The translations under genes were made by a program, and so were the position numbers. The notes under the pieces were generated by a model. It was given only the letters and a program-made list of their open reading frames with translations. It made no database searches and was not told where the DNA came from. Below are positions 24,358 through 31,883 of a DNA stretch of 64,000 bases, one piece after another. The stretch is from F1-120-MAGs118 sp013360535 (lineage in GTDB: Bacteria > Planctomycetota > UBA1135 > GCA-002686595): assembly GCA_026647215.1 (NCBI GenBank), contig JAPKHC010000006.1:1-64000 (forward strand), read 5' to 3'. Each line of letters starts with the position of its first letter. Position 1 is the stretch's first letter.

Positions 24358-26096
24358 GTGCCTTTCTGTCGTTGCTCGTGCGCCAGGTCCGTGACAACCG
24401 CGGTGCGTTGGTCGTCGCGCCGCTCGCGAGCGCCGTCGTGCTCGGTGGCGTGTTCGCGTGGTTCCCGGGTCCGAATGCGGTCGGCGAGGCCACGGCCTAC
24501 GCGATCGGGTCGCTGACGGTTCTCTGGACGCTGTATTTCGCGGCGGATTCGTTCGCGAGCGATGGTGCGACGGGGAGGCTCGCGACGCTCGCGCTGCTTC
24601 CGGTGCGCGCGCGCACGTTGTGGAGCTCGCGCGTGGCCTTCGTGGCGCTGGCGAGCGTCGGACAGGGGCTGTTTGCACTCGGCTTCGGGCTCGGCCTGCA
24701 TGGGGCGCTCGGTTCGGAGCTTTCGTTGGAGGCCTCCATTTCCGGAATGAGGCCAATGCTGCCGTGGTTGCCGTCTCTGGCAGTGATCGCGGCCGCGGCG
24801 ATGGTCGCGTCGCTCGTCGTCGAGACGGCGCTCGCGGCGATGATCGGATCCCTGCTCTCGCTCGGCGCGATCGGGCTCGCGGCCGCGCCGGCCTGGCGGG
24901 CGCTCGCGCTCTCGGGCATCGACGTCACGCCTGCGCTGCGGAACGGTGTGCTGTTGCAGGTTCTGCTCGCGGTCGCTTTTCTCGCGCTCGGCGCTCACGC
25001 CTTCGTGCGTGGCCAGCGGAGGCTCGGGTCACGCTCCGTGCGCGCGTGGCAGGCGACCTGGCCCGTGCTCGCGACGTTGACGCTCGGCAGCATCGCCAGC
25101 GCCGCCGAATACTCGCGGCGCACCGCCGTCGAGCTCGAAAACCCGCGACTCCGGTACCGTTCGGCCGCCGCGAGCAAGGACGGCCGCCATGTCGTGTTGG
25201 AGGCGCACTTCGAACTGCCTGGCAACGACGGTCCGCTTCCCAGCGCGTGGCTGCTGGATATCGAGAGTGGCCAGAGGGAATTGCTGGGCCGTGCAGCGGA
25301 CGTCCTGTCCGATCGATTCACAGGACGTCAGCTCGCCTGGGACGCGGAGCATCCGCTTCGGATTCGTGACTTCGGTGCGTTGGTGTGGCGTGATCGAGTG
25401 GAACTCATCGAAGTCGCGATCGGTGGTGAAGGCGGTGCTCGCGTCCGGCGGGAAATGATGACGATGGACGCGGGGTTCTCGTTCCAGACGACGCTCGTGC
25501 CCAGTTGGGCGAACGTCGAGCGCATCCGGCGCCGTGGCTCCGACGATGTCACGGTCGTGCGCTGGGGGGACCGCGAGCGGCGTTTCGACGGTCAAATGGG
25601 TAGGGTCTGGCCCGTGCGCGTGATCTTCCCGACGCCGGAACCCGGAGTGCTGCTGGTCGTGCGCGACGGTCAGCTCCTGCGGATCGACATGGCGGACGAC
25701 GAGGAACATGTGCTGTTGTCCGGAGTCGATAGCTGGATCGATCCGAGTCCAGATGGCTCGGCCTTGCTGCTGCGGACGAAGGATGCGTCGCTCGTTCTGG
25801 ACTCACGCAGCGGATCCCCGTTGCGCGCGCCGTTCCCGCGGGACGAGGCATACGTGGCGTGGGTCGACGCGCCCGACGCTTCGAAGGTGCTCCAGCTGCA
25901 GAGCCACGGCCAGCGCGAACTGCCCACGCGACTCCTCGACCTCGACACCGGCGTCGAACTCGAGATCGAGCGCGATCATCGGCACCAACTTCTGCTGCGC
26001 GTCGGCGCGCGCGGCTACCTGTACGTGCGAGGCGACGGGGATCTGGTGCTCACGTCGCTCGATGGATCGAGCGAGCGCGTGCTCGTCGATCGTTAG
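24354..26096 (+). CDS. ABC-2 type permease fused to a C-terminal propeller-like domain
   Basis: A 580-residue protein starting with GTG in a GTGA overlap. The first about 235 residues hold roughly six hydrophobic segments (VVAPLASAVVLGGVFAWF, IGSLTVLWTLYF, LAVIAAAAMVASLVVETALA, LAVAFLALGAHAFV and a last one at about 228-240) typical of an ABC-2 exporter permease. The remaining about 340 residues are soluble and beta-rich with repeated blade-like units (SAWLLDIESGQRELLG, VLLVVRDGQLLRIDM, LLLRTKDASLVLD, TRLLDLDTGVELEI, LVLTSLDGSSERVL), suggesting a WD/TolB-like propeller on the outside. A fused propeller is unusual for this family. It ends convergently with rbfA; the two stop codons overlap by 2 bases. 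The transported compound is unknown. Confidence 0.78.
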   Translation: MSAFLSLLVRQVRDNRGALVVAPLASAVVLGGVFAWFPGPNAVGEATAYAIGSLTVLWTLYFAADSFASDGATGRLATLALLPVRARTLWSSRVAFVALASVGQGLFALGFGLGLHGALGSELSLEASISGMRPMLPWLPSLAVIAAAAMVASLVVETALAAMIGSLLSLGAIGLAAAPAWRALALSGIDVTPALRNGVLLQVLLAVAFLALGAHAFVRGQRRLGSRSVRAWQATWPVLATLTLGSIASAAEYSRRTAVELENPRLRYRSAAASKDGRHVVLEAHFELPGNDGPLPSAWLLDIESGQRELLGRAADVLSDRFTGRQLAWDAEHPLRIRDFGALVWRDRVELIEVAIGGEGGARVRREMMTMDAGFSFQTTLVPSWANVERIRRRGSDDVTVVRWGDRERRFDGQMGRVWPVRVIFPTPEPGVLLVVRDGQLLRIDMADDEEHVLLSGVDSWIDPSPDGSALLLRTKDASLVLDSRSGSPLRAPFPRDEAYVAWVDAPDASKVLQLQSHGQRELPTRLLDLDTGVELEIERDHRHQLLLRVGARGYLYVRGDGDLVLTSLDGSSERVLVDR

Positions 26097-26626
26097 ACGC
26101 GCCCGGGCGCGTCGTCGCCCTCGGGCTCGTCGTCGTCAGCGTCGACTTCGTCCGGATCGACGTCGTCGAGGTCCAATCCATCGAGTTCCTCGTCGCCGAG
26201 GTCGTCCTCGACCTCATCCGACGCGGGCGCGCCCTCCTCGTCGTCCTCGGGCGGCTTGCCGGTCTGCGCGATGATGCGGTCGCGCTCGAGCGCCTTGCGA
26301 ATCGCGCTGTCGAGCTCCTGGGCCTGCTCGATCGCCTCGTCGTAGATCCAGTGCAGGTGGGGGACCTTGCGCGTCTCGAGCACGCGCGCGACCTGGCGCT
26401 GGATGAAGCCGCCGGCCGAGGCCAGCATGTGCTCGGCCTTGCTGCGCTCCGCCTTGCTGCCGAGCACCGAGTAGAAGATCTTGGCGTGGCTCAGGTCGTT
26501 GGAGAGCTCGACGCGCGTGATCGTGACGAGCACGTTGCGCGGGTCGCGCACCTCGAACTCGAGCGCGTGGGCGGCGCGCTCGTGGATGCGCGCCTCGAGC
26601 TTGGCGATGGTCCGGGGATTCGCCAT
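26093..26626 (-). CDS. rbfA: Ribosome-binding factor A with acidic C-terminal tail
   Basis: A 177-residue protein. Residues 1-120 match RbfA, the KH-like cold-adaptation factor that binds immature 30S subunits during 16S rRNA 5'-end maturation: RTIAKLEARIHERAAHALEF, VTITRVELSNDLSHAKIFYSV and RKVPHLHWIYDEAIEQA. RbfA proteins are normally about 110-135 residues; here a strongly acidic Asp/Glu-rich tail of about 50 residues follows. It is the third gene of nusA-infB-rbfA, 72 bases after infB. The usual truB does not follow; the next gene is the convergent permease. Confidence 0.92.
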   Translation of the reverse strand: MANPRTIAKLEARIHERAAHALEFEVRDPRNVLVTITRVELSNDLSHAKIFYSVLGSKAERSKAEHMLASAGGFIQRQVARVLETRKVPHLHWIYDEAIEQAQELDSAIRKALERDRIIAQTGKPPEDDEEGAPASDEVEDDLGDEELDGLDLDDVDPDEVDADDDEPEGDDAPGRV

Positions 26627-26659
26627 GGCGATGGGTGGGTGCGGAGTCTTGAGAACGGC

Positions 26660-26683
26660 GCGGGGCGCGCGAACGCGCCCCGC
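26660..26683 (-). other. Strong hairpin between infB and rbfA
   Basis: A perfect 10-bp GC stem (GCGGGGCGCG / CGCGCCCCGC) encloses a TTCG loop when read on the transcribed reverse strand. It lies 15 bases after the infB stop. No T-run follows, so it is not a standard intrinsic terminator. It may stabilise mRNA ends, pause polymerase or serve as a processing site. Confidence 0.5.
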
Positions 26684-26698
26684 ACGCGGAAGCCAGCG

Positions 26699-29539
26699 TC
26701 AGCTCTTCCCGAGCTTGCGCTTGACCGGAACGATCTTGTAGGCCTCGAGCACGTCGCCGAGCTCGTACAGGTCGAAGTCCTTGAGCGTGACGCCGCAGTC
26801 GAAGCCCTCGCGGACTTCCTTGACGTCGTCCTTCTCGCGGCGCAGGCCCGCGATCGTGGTCTCGAGCACGAGCTTGCCCTTGCGCAGCACGCGCACGCGG
26901 CTGTCGCGCGTGACCGAGCCGTCGATCACGTGCGAGCCGGCGATCGTGCCGAACTTCGACGACTTGAACAGCGCGCGCACCTCGATGTGACCCGTGATCT
27001 GCTGGGTCATCTCGGGCGAGAGCGTGCCTTCCATCATCACGCGCAGGTCGTCGAGCAGCTCGTAGATCACGTCGTAGGGGCGGATCTCGATGCCCTGGCG
27101 CTCGGCGGCGTCGCGTGCCTTGGCGTCGGTGCTCACGCGGAACGCGAGCACGGTGCCGCCGCTGGTCGCCGCGAGGTTGACGTCGTTCTCCGTGACCGTG
27201 CCGAGGCCGCTGGAGAGCAGCTTGACGTCGACTTCCGCGTGCGTGAGGCCCTTGATCTGGGCCTCGAGCGCCTGCAGCGAGCCCTGCACGTCGGAGCGCA
27301 ACACGACGTTGATGGTCTTCTTCGACTGGTCGGCGAGAGCCTGCAGGATGTTCTCGGTCGTCGTCTGCTTGCGTTCCGCCATCGACATCTGGCGGTTCTT
27401 CTTGCGCCGCTCTTCCGCGACCTCGCGGGCCTGGTCGAGCTTGGCGACGACGTAGAACGAGTCCCCGACGCTCGGCAGCTCGTCGAGACCGGTGACGCGC
27501 ACCGGCATCGAGGGGCCCGCCGTCTCGATCTTCTGGCCCCGGTCGTCGAGGATCATGCGCACGCGGCCGAAGCCTTCGCCCGCGAGGATCACGTCGCCGG
27601 TGTTGAGCGTGCCGTCCTTGACGATCAGGTGCGCGACGCGACCGAGACCCTTCTCGACCTCGGCCTCGAGCACGAGACCGGACGCGGGACCCTTGGCGTG
27701 GGCCTTGAGCTCGAGCACTTCGCTCTCGAGGAACACGCGCTCGAGCAGCTCGTCGACGTTCTTGCCCGTCAGCGCGCTGATCTCGAGCATCGCCGTGTCG
27801 CCGCCCCATTCCTCGGGGATCAGGCCTTCCTTGGAGAGCTGCTCGCGCACGCGCTGCGGGTTGGCGCCGGGCTTGTCGCTCTTGTTGAGCGCGACCACGA
27901 CCTTCTTCTTGGCCGCGCGCGCATGGCTCAGCGCCTCGACCGTCGCCGGCATCACGCCGTCGTCGGCCGCGACCACCAGCACCACGATGTCGACCGCATC
28001 GGCGCCGCGGGCGCGCATCGCGGTGAACGCCTCGTGACCGGGCGTGTCGAGGATCGTCAGCGCGTGGCCCGACTTGGTCGTGACCTGATAGGCGCCGATG
28101 TGCTGCGTGATGCCGCCCGACTCGCCCGCGGCGATCTTCGAGCTGCGGATGCGGTCGATCAGCGTCGTCTTGCCGTGGTCGACGTGGCCGAGGATCGCGA
28201 TCGACGGCGCGCGCACGATCAGCTCGGACTCCTCGACCTCGGTGCGGTGCTTGACGAAGGCGGCGACCAGCTCGGTCTCGGCCTGCACTTCCTGTTCGAT
28301 CACCAGCGTGACGCCAAATTCCATGGCGATCAGGCCCGCGGTGTCGTCGTCGAGGATCGAGTTGATGTTGAGCAACCCGAGGTTCTGCTGCATCGCCTTG
28401 GCGAGCAGCTGCGTCGTCTTGATCGACATGCCCTCGGCGAGCTTCTTGACCGTGATCGGCGCGGCGAGCACGACCTCGCCACCTGACATCGGCGAGGCGC
28501 TGACGTCGGTCGGGCGACCGCGCTGCTGGCGCACCGGGGCGCCGCCCATCGGCGTCGGGCCGCGCTTGTTGTTGCGCAGGAAGCGGGCGTTGGCCTGCTC
28601 CTTGAGCTGCGAGGCCGTCATCTGGCCACGGCTGCCCGTGTCGCCGCGGACGAGCGCACGCTTCTTGTCGTGGCCGAGCGTCGGCAGCACGTTCGGAGTG
28701 ACGTCGTCCTTCGAGCGCAGGCGGCGCGAGTCGGGACGCTTGGGCGCGGCGGTGGTCTGGACCTTCGAGAGGTCGACGAAGCCGACGACCTTGCCCGGAC
28801 GACGCGCGGCCGGGCGAACGAGGTCGGGATTCTCGCCGGGCTTGAGCTCGACGGGGGCGACGGCCTCGGCGGCGGTCGGCTCCGCAGCGAGTTCGGCGGC
28901 GAGCGGCTCGGGCTCGAGCTCTTCCGGCTCGCTCGCGACGGGCCGGGCCGTGACCTCGTGAGCGGTGGACTCGGCGGCGGCGGGCTGGGCCGCGATCGAC
29001 GGCGCCGCGGGCTCGGCCACGGCGGCCGGGACCTCGACGTGCGCCGGGGCCACCGGACTGGGCGCGGAGACCGGAAGCTCGGCCACCGGGGCCGGTTCGG
29101 GCTCGCGCACGGGTTCGTGCACCGGCTCGGGCGTGACGGGCTGCGCCACCGGCGCGGGTGCCGCAGTCGGAGCGGGGGCCGGAGCGGGAGTCGCAGCCGC
29201 CGGCGTGGGGGCGACCGCAGGGGCCGGCGCTTCGGGCGCAGGAGCTTCCTCGCGCGCGTCCAGCTCGGCCAGCGAGACCTTCTTCTTCTTCTTCTTCTTG
29301 ATGATCCCGCCGCCGCCGAGCGACTCGGTGTCGCCCGCGGCCTCGGCCGGAGCACCCGACTGCTTGTAGATGCCCGAGGCCTGAAGCATGCCTTCGGCGA
29401 TCAAGAGCGAAGAGTCATCGAGCGTCGAGCTCGGACCCTTCACTTCGGAAATCCCGAGGGACTTGAGCTTGGCAACCAGCTCCTGGCCGGTCATGCCGTA
29501 TTCCTTCGCCAGCTCGTGAATGCGCTTCTTGGTGGTCAC
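26699..29539 (-). CDS. infB: Translation initiation factor IF-2
   Basis: A 946-residue IF-2. The N-terminus has the IF2_N helical motif (KKRIHELAKEYGMTGQEL), followed by a Pro/Ala/Glu-rich linker of about 270 residues after a Lys run. The G domain starts near residue 450 with GHVDHGKT, then DTPGHEAF and NKSDKPG, followed by domains II-IV ending in KDFDLYELGDVLEAY. It delivers initiator tRNA to the 30S subunit and promotes subunit joining as a GTPase. The GTG at 29539 is chosen because AAGGAAA lies 4-10 bases upstream and the IF2_N homology begins there; an upstream ATG in the frame has no homology. It follows nusA by 76 bases; ylxR is absent between them. Confidence 0.97.
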   Translation of the reverse strand: MTTKKRIHELAKEYGMTGQELVAKLKSLGISEVKGPSSTLDDSSLLIAEGMLQASGIYKQSGAPAEAAGDTESLGGGGIIKKKKKKKVSLAELDAREEAPAPEAPAPAVAPTPAAATPAPAPAPTAAPAPVAQPVTPEPVHEPVREPEPAPVAELPVSAPSPVAPAHVEVPAAVAEPAAPSIAAQPAAAESTAHEVTARPVASEPEELEPEPLAAELAAEPTAAEAVAPVELKPGENPDLVRPAARRPGKVVGFVDLSKVQTTAAPKRPDSRRLRSKDDVTPNVLPTLGHDKKRALVRGDTGSRGQMTASQLKEQANARFLRNNKRGPTPMGGAPVRQQRGRPTDVSASPMSGGEVVLAAPITVKKLAEGMSIKTTQLLAKAMQQNLGLLNINSILDDDTAGLIAMEFGVTLVIEQEVQAETELVAAFVKHRTEVEESELIVRAPSIAILGHVDHGKTTLIDRIRSSKIAAGESGGITQHIGAYQVTTKSGHALTILDTPGHEAFTAMRARGADAVDIVVLVVAADDGVMPATVEALSHARAAKKKVVVALNKSDKPGANPQRVREQLSKEGLIPEEWGGDTAMLEISALTGKNVDELLERVFLESEVLELKAHAKGPASGLVLEAEVEKGLGRVAHLIVKDGTLNTGDVILAGEGFGRVRMILDDRGQKIETAGPSMPVRVTGLDELPSVGDSFYVVAKLDQAREVAEERRKKNRQMSMAERKQTTTENILQALADQSKKTINVVLRSDVQGSLQALEAQIKGLTHAEVDVKLLSSGLGTVTENDVNLAATSGGTVLAFRVSTDAKARDAAERQGIEIRPYDVIYELLDDLRVMMEGTLSPEMTQQITGHIEVRALFKSSKFGTIAGSHVIDGSVTRDSRVRVLRKGKLVLETTIAGLRREKDDVKEVREGFDCGVTLKDFDLYELGDVLEAYKIVPVKRKLGKS

Positions 29540-29615
29540 CCGGTTTCCTTGCGTCGCTTTCAGCTCTCTTGAGGTCTCGATCGTCGTGCTCGTTCCGTGG
29601 GGGCAGCGCCCGCAC

Positions 29616-30662
29616 TCAGGCCTGCGGCTCGTCGAGCCCCTCGGGCCCGCCTTCGTCGCCACCTTCGAACTCGGCCGCGTTCGGCCGCGGCGCACCGCCC
29701 ATCGACTCGGCCTCGAACTCGGCGCGCGTCTTGATGTCGATGTCCCAGCCGCACAGGCGGCTCGCCAGTCGCACGTTCTGTCCGCGCTTGCCGATGGCGA
29801 GCGACTGCTGGTCCTCGTCGACGATGACGACGACCGTGCGCGACTCGACGTCGGGGTAGATGTTCTCCAGGTGGATCGTCGCCGGCTTGAGGCCGTTCAT
29901 CACCAGCGTCTCGAGCGAGTCGCTCCAGCGGATGATGTCGATGCGCTCGCCGCGCAGCTCGTCGATCACGGCCTTGATGCGCGCGCCGCGCACGCCGACG
30001 CAGGCGCCGATGCAGTCGATCTTGGGATCGCTGCTGAGCACGGCCATCTTGGTGCGGTAGCCCGGCTCGCGGACCACACGCTTGATCTCGATGATGTTGT
30101 CGGCGATTTCGGGCACTTCGAGCTCGAACAGCCGGCGCACGAGGTCCGCGTGGGTGCGGCTCACCTCGATGCGCACGCGCGGGCCGTCCTTGCGGACCTC
30201 GACCACGACGGCGCGGATGCGGTCGCCGGGCTGGAAGGTCTCGCCGCGCACGCGCTCGGTCTTGGGCAGGTAGGCCTCGACGCGGCCGAGGTTGATCACG
30301 AGATCTTCCTGGTCGAAGCGCTGGACGGTGCCGTTGACGAGCTGGCCGACGCGGCTCTCGTACTCGTCGAAGAGCTTGTCGCGCTCGACCTCGCGGAACT
30401 TCTGCACCATGCCCTGCTTGACCGCCTGCGCCGCGATGCGGCCCAGTTCGGTCATGTTGAGCTCGTAGACCTCTTCCTCGTCCTCGATCGAGATCTCGCC
30501 GTTCTTGCGGTCGATCTTCACGAAGAGGTCGTCGCCCGCGCCGAGGCGCTTGCGGACACCGACGGCGAGCGCGTCCTCGAGAGCGAGGAACACGTTCTCC
30601 TTGTCGATGTCCTTCTCGCGGCTGATCACGTCGATCAGGCGCAGGAGTTCTTCAGTGTTCAT
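29616..30662 (-). CDS. nusA: Transcription termination/antitermination factor NusA
   Basis: A 348-residue NusA. The N-terminal RNA-polymerase-binding domain (MNTEELLRLIDVISREKDID), an S1 domain (about 130-200) and two KH domains (REPGYRTKMAVLSSDPKIDCIGACVGVRGARIK, with QQSLAIGKRGQNVRLA) are intact. It ends after KH2 with a short acidic tail and lacks the C-terminal acidic repeats of E. coli NusA, as in many non-proteobacteria. It controls pausing, termination and antitermination. The start is the ATG at 30662 where homology begins. It heads the operon nusA-infB-rbfA; rimP, normally the first gene, is missing. Confidence 0.96.
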   Translation of the reverse strand: MNTEELLRLIDVISREKDIDKENVFLALEDALAVGVRKRLGAGDDLFVKIDRKNGEISIEDEEEVYELNMTELGRIAAQAVKQGMVQKFREVERDKLFDEYESRVGQLVNGTVQRFDQEDLVINLGRVEAYLPKTERVRGETFQPGDRIRAVVVEVRKDGPRVRIEVSRTHADLVRRLFELEVPEIADNIIEIKRVVREPGYRTKMAVLSSDPKIDCIGACVGVRGARIKAVIDELRGERIDIIRWSDSLETLVMNGLKPATIHLENIYPDVESRTVVVIVDEDQQSLAIGKRGQNVRLASRLCGWDIDIKTRAEFEAESMGGAPRPNAAEFEGGDEGGPEGLDEPQA

Positions 30663-30809
30663 GAGTTCGGGGCGGGGTTGGGGTGCGGCCGGAGCGGGGC
30701 GCGGGCGGGACCGCGCGGCTCGATTTGTGACTGGCGGTCGGGCGAACCCGCACGCCAGGGCAGCGCGCCCCCGTCCGGACCGAACCGGTCGGAAGCTCGA
30801 AGGCCGAGC

Positions 30810-30839
30810 AGTTTGGGCTCCCCCCCCGTCCCGCGTCAA
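30810..30839 (-). promoter_or_regulatory. Candidate promoter of the nusA operon
   Basis: TTGACG (30839-30834), an 18-base spacer and CAAACT (30815-30810) on the reverse strand are the best promoter-like pair in the 246-base intergenic region 30663-30908. It would give a leader of about 140 bases. The rest of this gap is GC-rich and holds no gene; an 8-C run lies at about 30820. Confidence 0.35.
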
Positions 30840-30894
30840 CGGCGCGCTGGCGCAAGTCGCAGGTTCTTGGGGCCGGGAACGACCGGGCGGAGAC

Positions 30895-30900
30895 TAGGAT
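30895..30900 (+). promoter_or_regulatory. -10-like element before the sigma-54 activator gene
   Basis: TAGGAT ends 8 bases before the GTG at 30909. No well-spaced -35 element was found. The close spacing matches other putatively leaderless genes in this window. Confidence 0.4.
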
Positions 30901-30908
30901 TCGCCCCC

Positions 30909-31883
30909 GTGACCCCCCGAACCGACCCTTGGCTGGGCTCCAGCGCCGTCGCGCAGGCCCTCTCGGAACGCCTCGCCCGGGTGGCCCAGAGCCAGGCGAC
31001 GGTCCTCGTCTGGGGCGAAGGTGGCACGGGCAAGGGCCACGCGGCGGCGGCGCTGCACACCCTGAGCCCACGTTCCGAAGGGCCGCTGGTGGCGACGAGC
31101 CTCGCCGCGCTCGCCCCGACCCTGATCGAGGCCGAGCTGTTCGGGCACGAGGAGGGCGCCTTCACGGGGGCGGCCCGCTCGCGCCTGGGGCGCTTCCGGC
31201 AGGCGCAGGGGGGCACGCTGGTGCTCGACGACATCGACGCGGTGCCGCTCGAGCTGCAGGGCAAGCTCCTGCGTGTGCTGCAGGAGCGCGCGGTCGAGCC
31301 CGTCGGCGGCGAGCGGCCCGTTCCGATCGACGTGCGCGTCGTCGCGACCAGCACGCGCAACCTGCGCGAGCTCGTGGCCGCCGGGCAGTTCCGCTCGGAC
31401 CTCTTCTGGCGCATCGCGGTGGTCGAGCTCGAGCTCCCGCCGCTGCGTGCACGGCCCGAGGACGTGCCGGAGCTCGCGCGACGGCGCATCGCGGCGCTGG
31501 CCAAGGAGCGGGGCGTGCCGGCGCGCGACCTGTCGCCGGAGGCGGTGGCGAAGCTCGTCGCGCATCCGTGGCCGGGCAACGTGCGCGAGCTCGAGAACAC
31601 GCTCGAGCGCGTGCTCGCGTTCGCACCGGGCGCGAGCGGGCCGATCGAGGCGACGGAGCTCGAGTTCCTGCAGGTCGCGCTCGCGGGGCAAGCGCAGGAT
31701 GTCGCACAAAGGGCGCTCTCGCACGGGCTTTCGCTCGAGGTCGTCGAGCGCGCGCTGGTCGATGCGGCGCTGAAGGAGCAACGCGGCAATGCCGCGGCGG
31801 CGGCGCGCCAGCTCGGATTGACGCGGCGCGCGTTCGACTACCGCGTGGCGCGGCTCGCGCGCGGAAAGGGCGCGGAGTCGTGA
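30909..31883 (+). CDS. Sigma-54-dependent transcriptional activator without receiver domain
   Basis: A 324-residue bacterial enhancer-binding protein consisting of an AAA+ domain and a C-terminal Fis-type helix-turn-helix (NAAAAARQLGLTRRAFDYRV). The sigma-54 contact loop GAFTGA is intact (83-88). Walker A is GEGGTGKG (36-43) instead of the usual GESGTGKE, and Walker B reads LVLDDID with Asp107-Asp108 where Asp-Glu is normal, so ATPase properties may differ. There is no receiver, GAF or PAS domain; activity would be set by a partner or by expression level. It is the first gene of an operon with the TPR-like gene (4-base overlap) and rlmI. No -24/-12 promoter was recognised in the window. Confidence 0.88.
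   Translation: MTPRTDPWLGSSAVAQALSERLARVAQSQATVLVWGEGGTGKGHAAAALHTLSPRSEGPLVATSLAALAPTLIEAELFGHEEGAFTGAARSRLGRFRQAQGGTLVLDDIDAVPLELQGKLLRVLQERAVEPVGGERPVPIDVRVVATSTRNLRELVAAGQFRSDLFWRIAVVELELPPLRARPEDVPELARRRIAALAKERGVPARDLSPEAVAKLVAHPWPGNVRELENTLERVLAFAPGASGPIEATELEFLQVALAGQAQDVAQRALSHGLSLEVVERALVDAALKEQRGNAAAAARQLGLTRRAFDYRVARLARGKGAES

Noticed and set aside
26660..26683. Intrinsic terminator between infB and rbfA
   Set aside because: The stem is strong, but no T-run follows on the transcribed strand; kept only as a hairpin.
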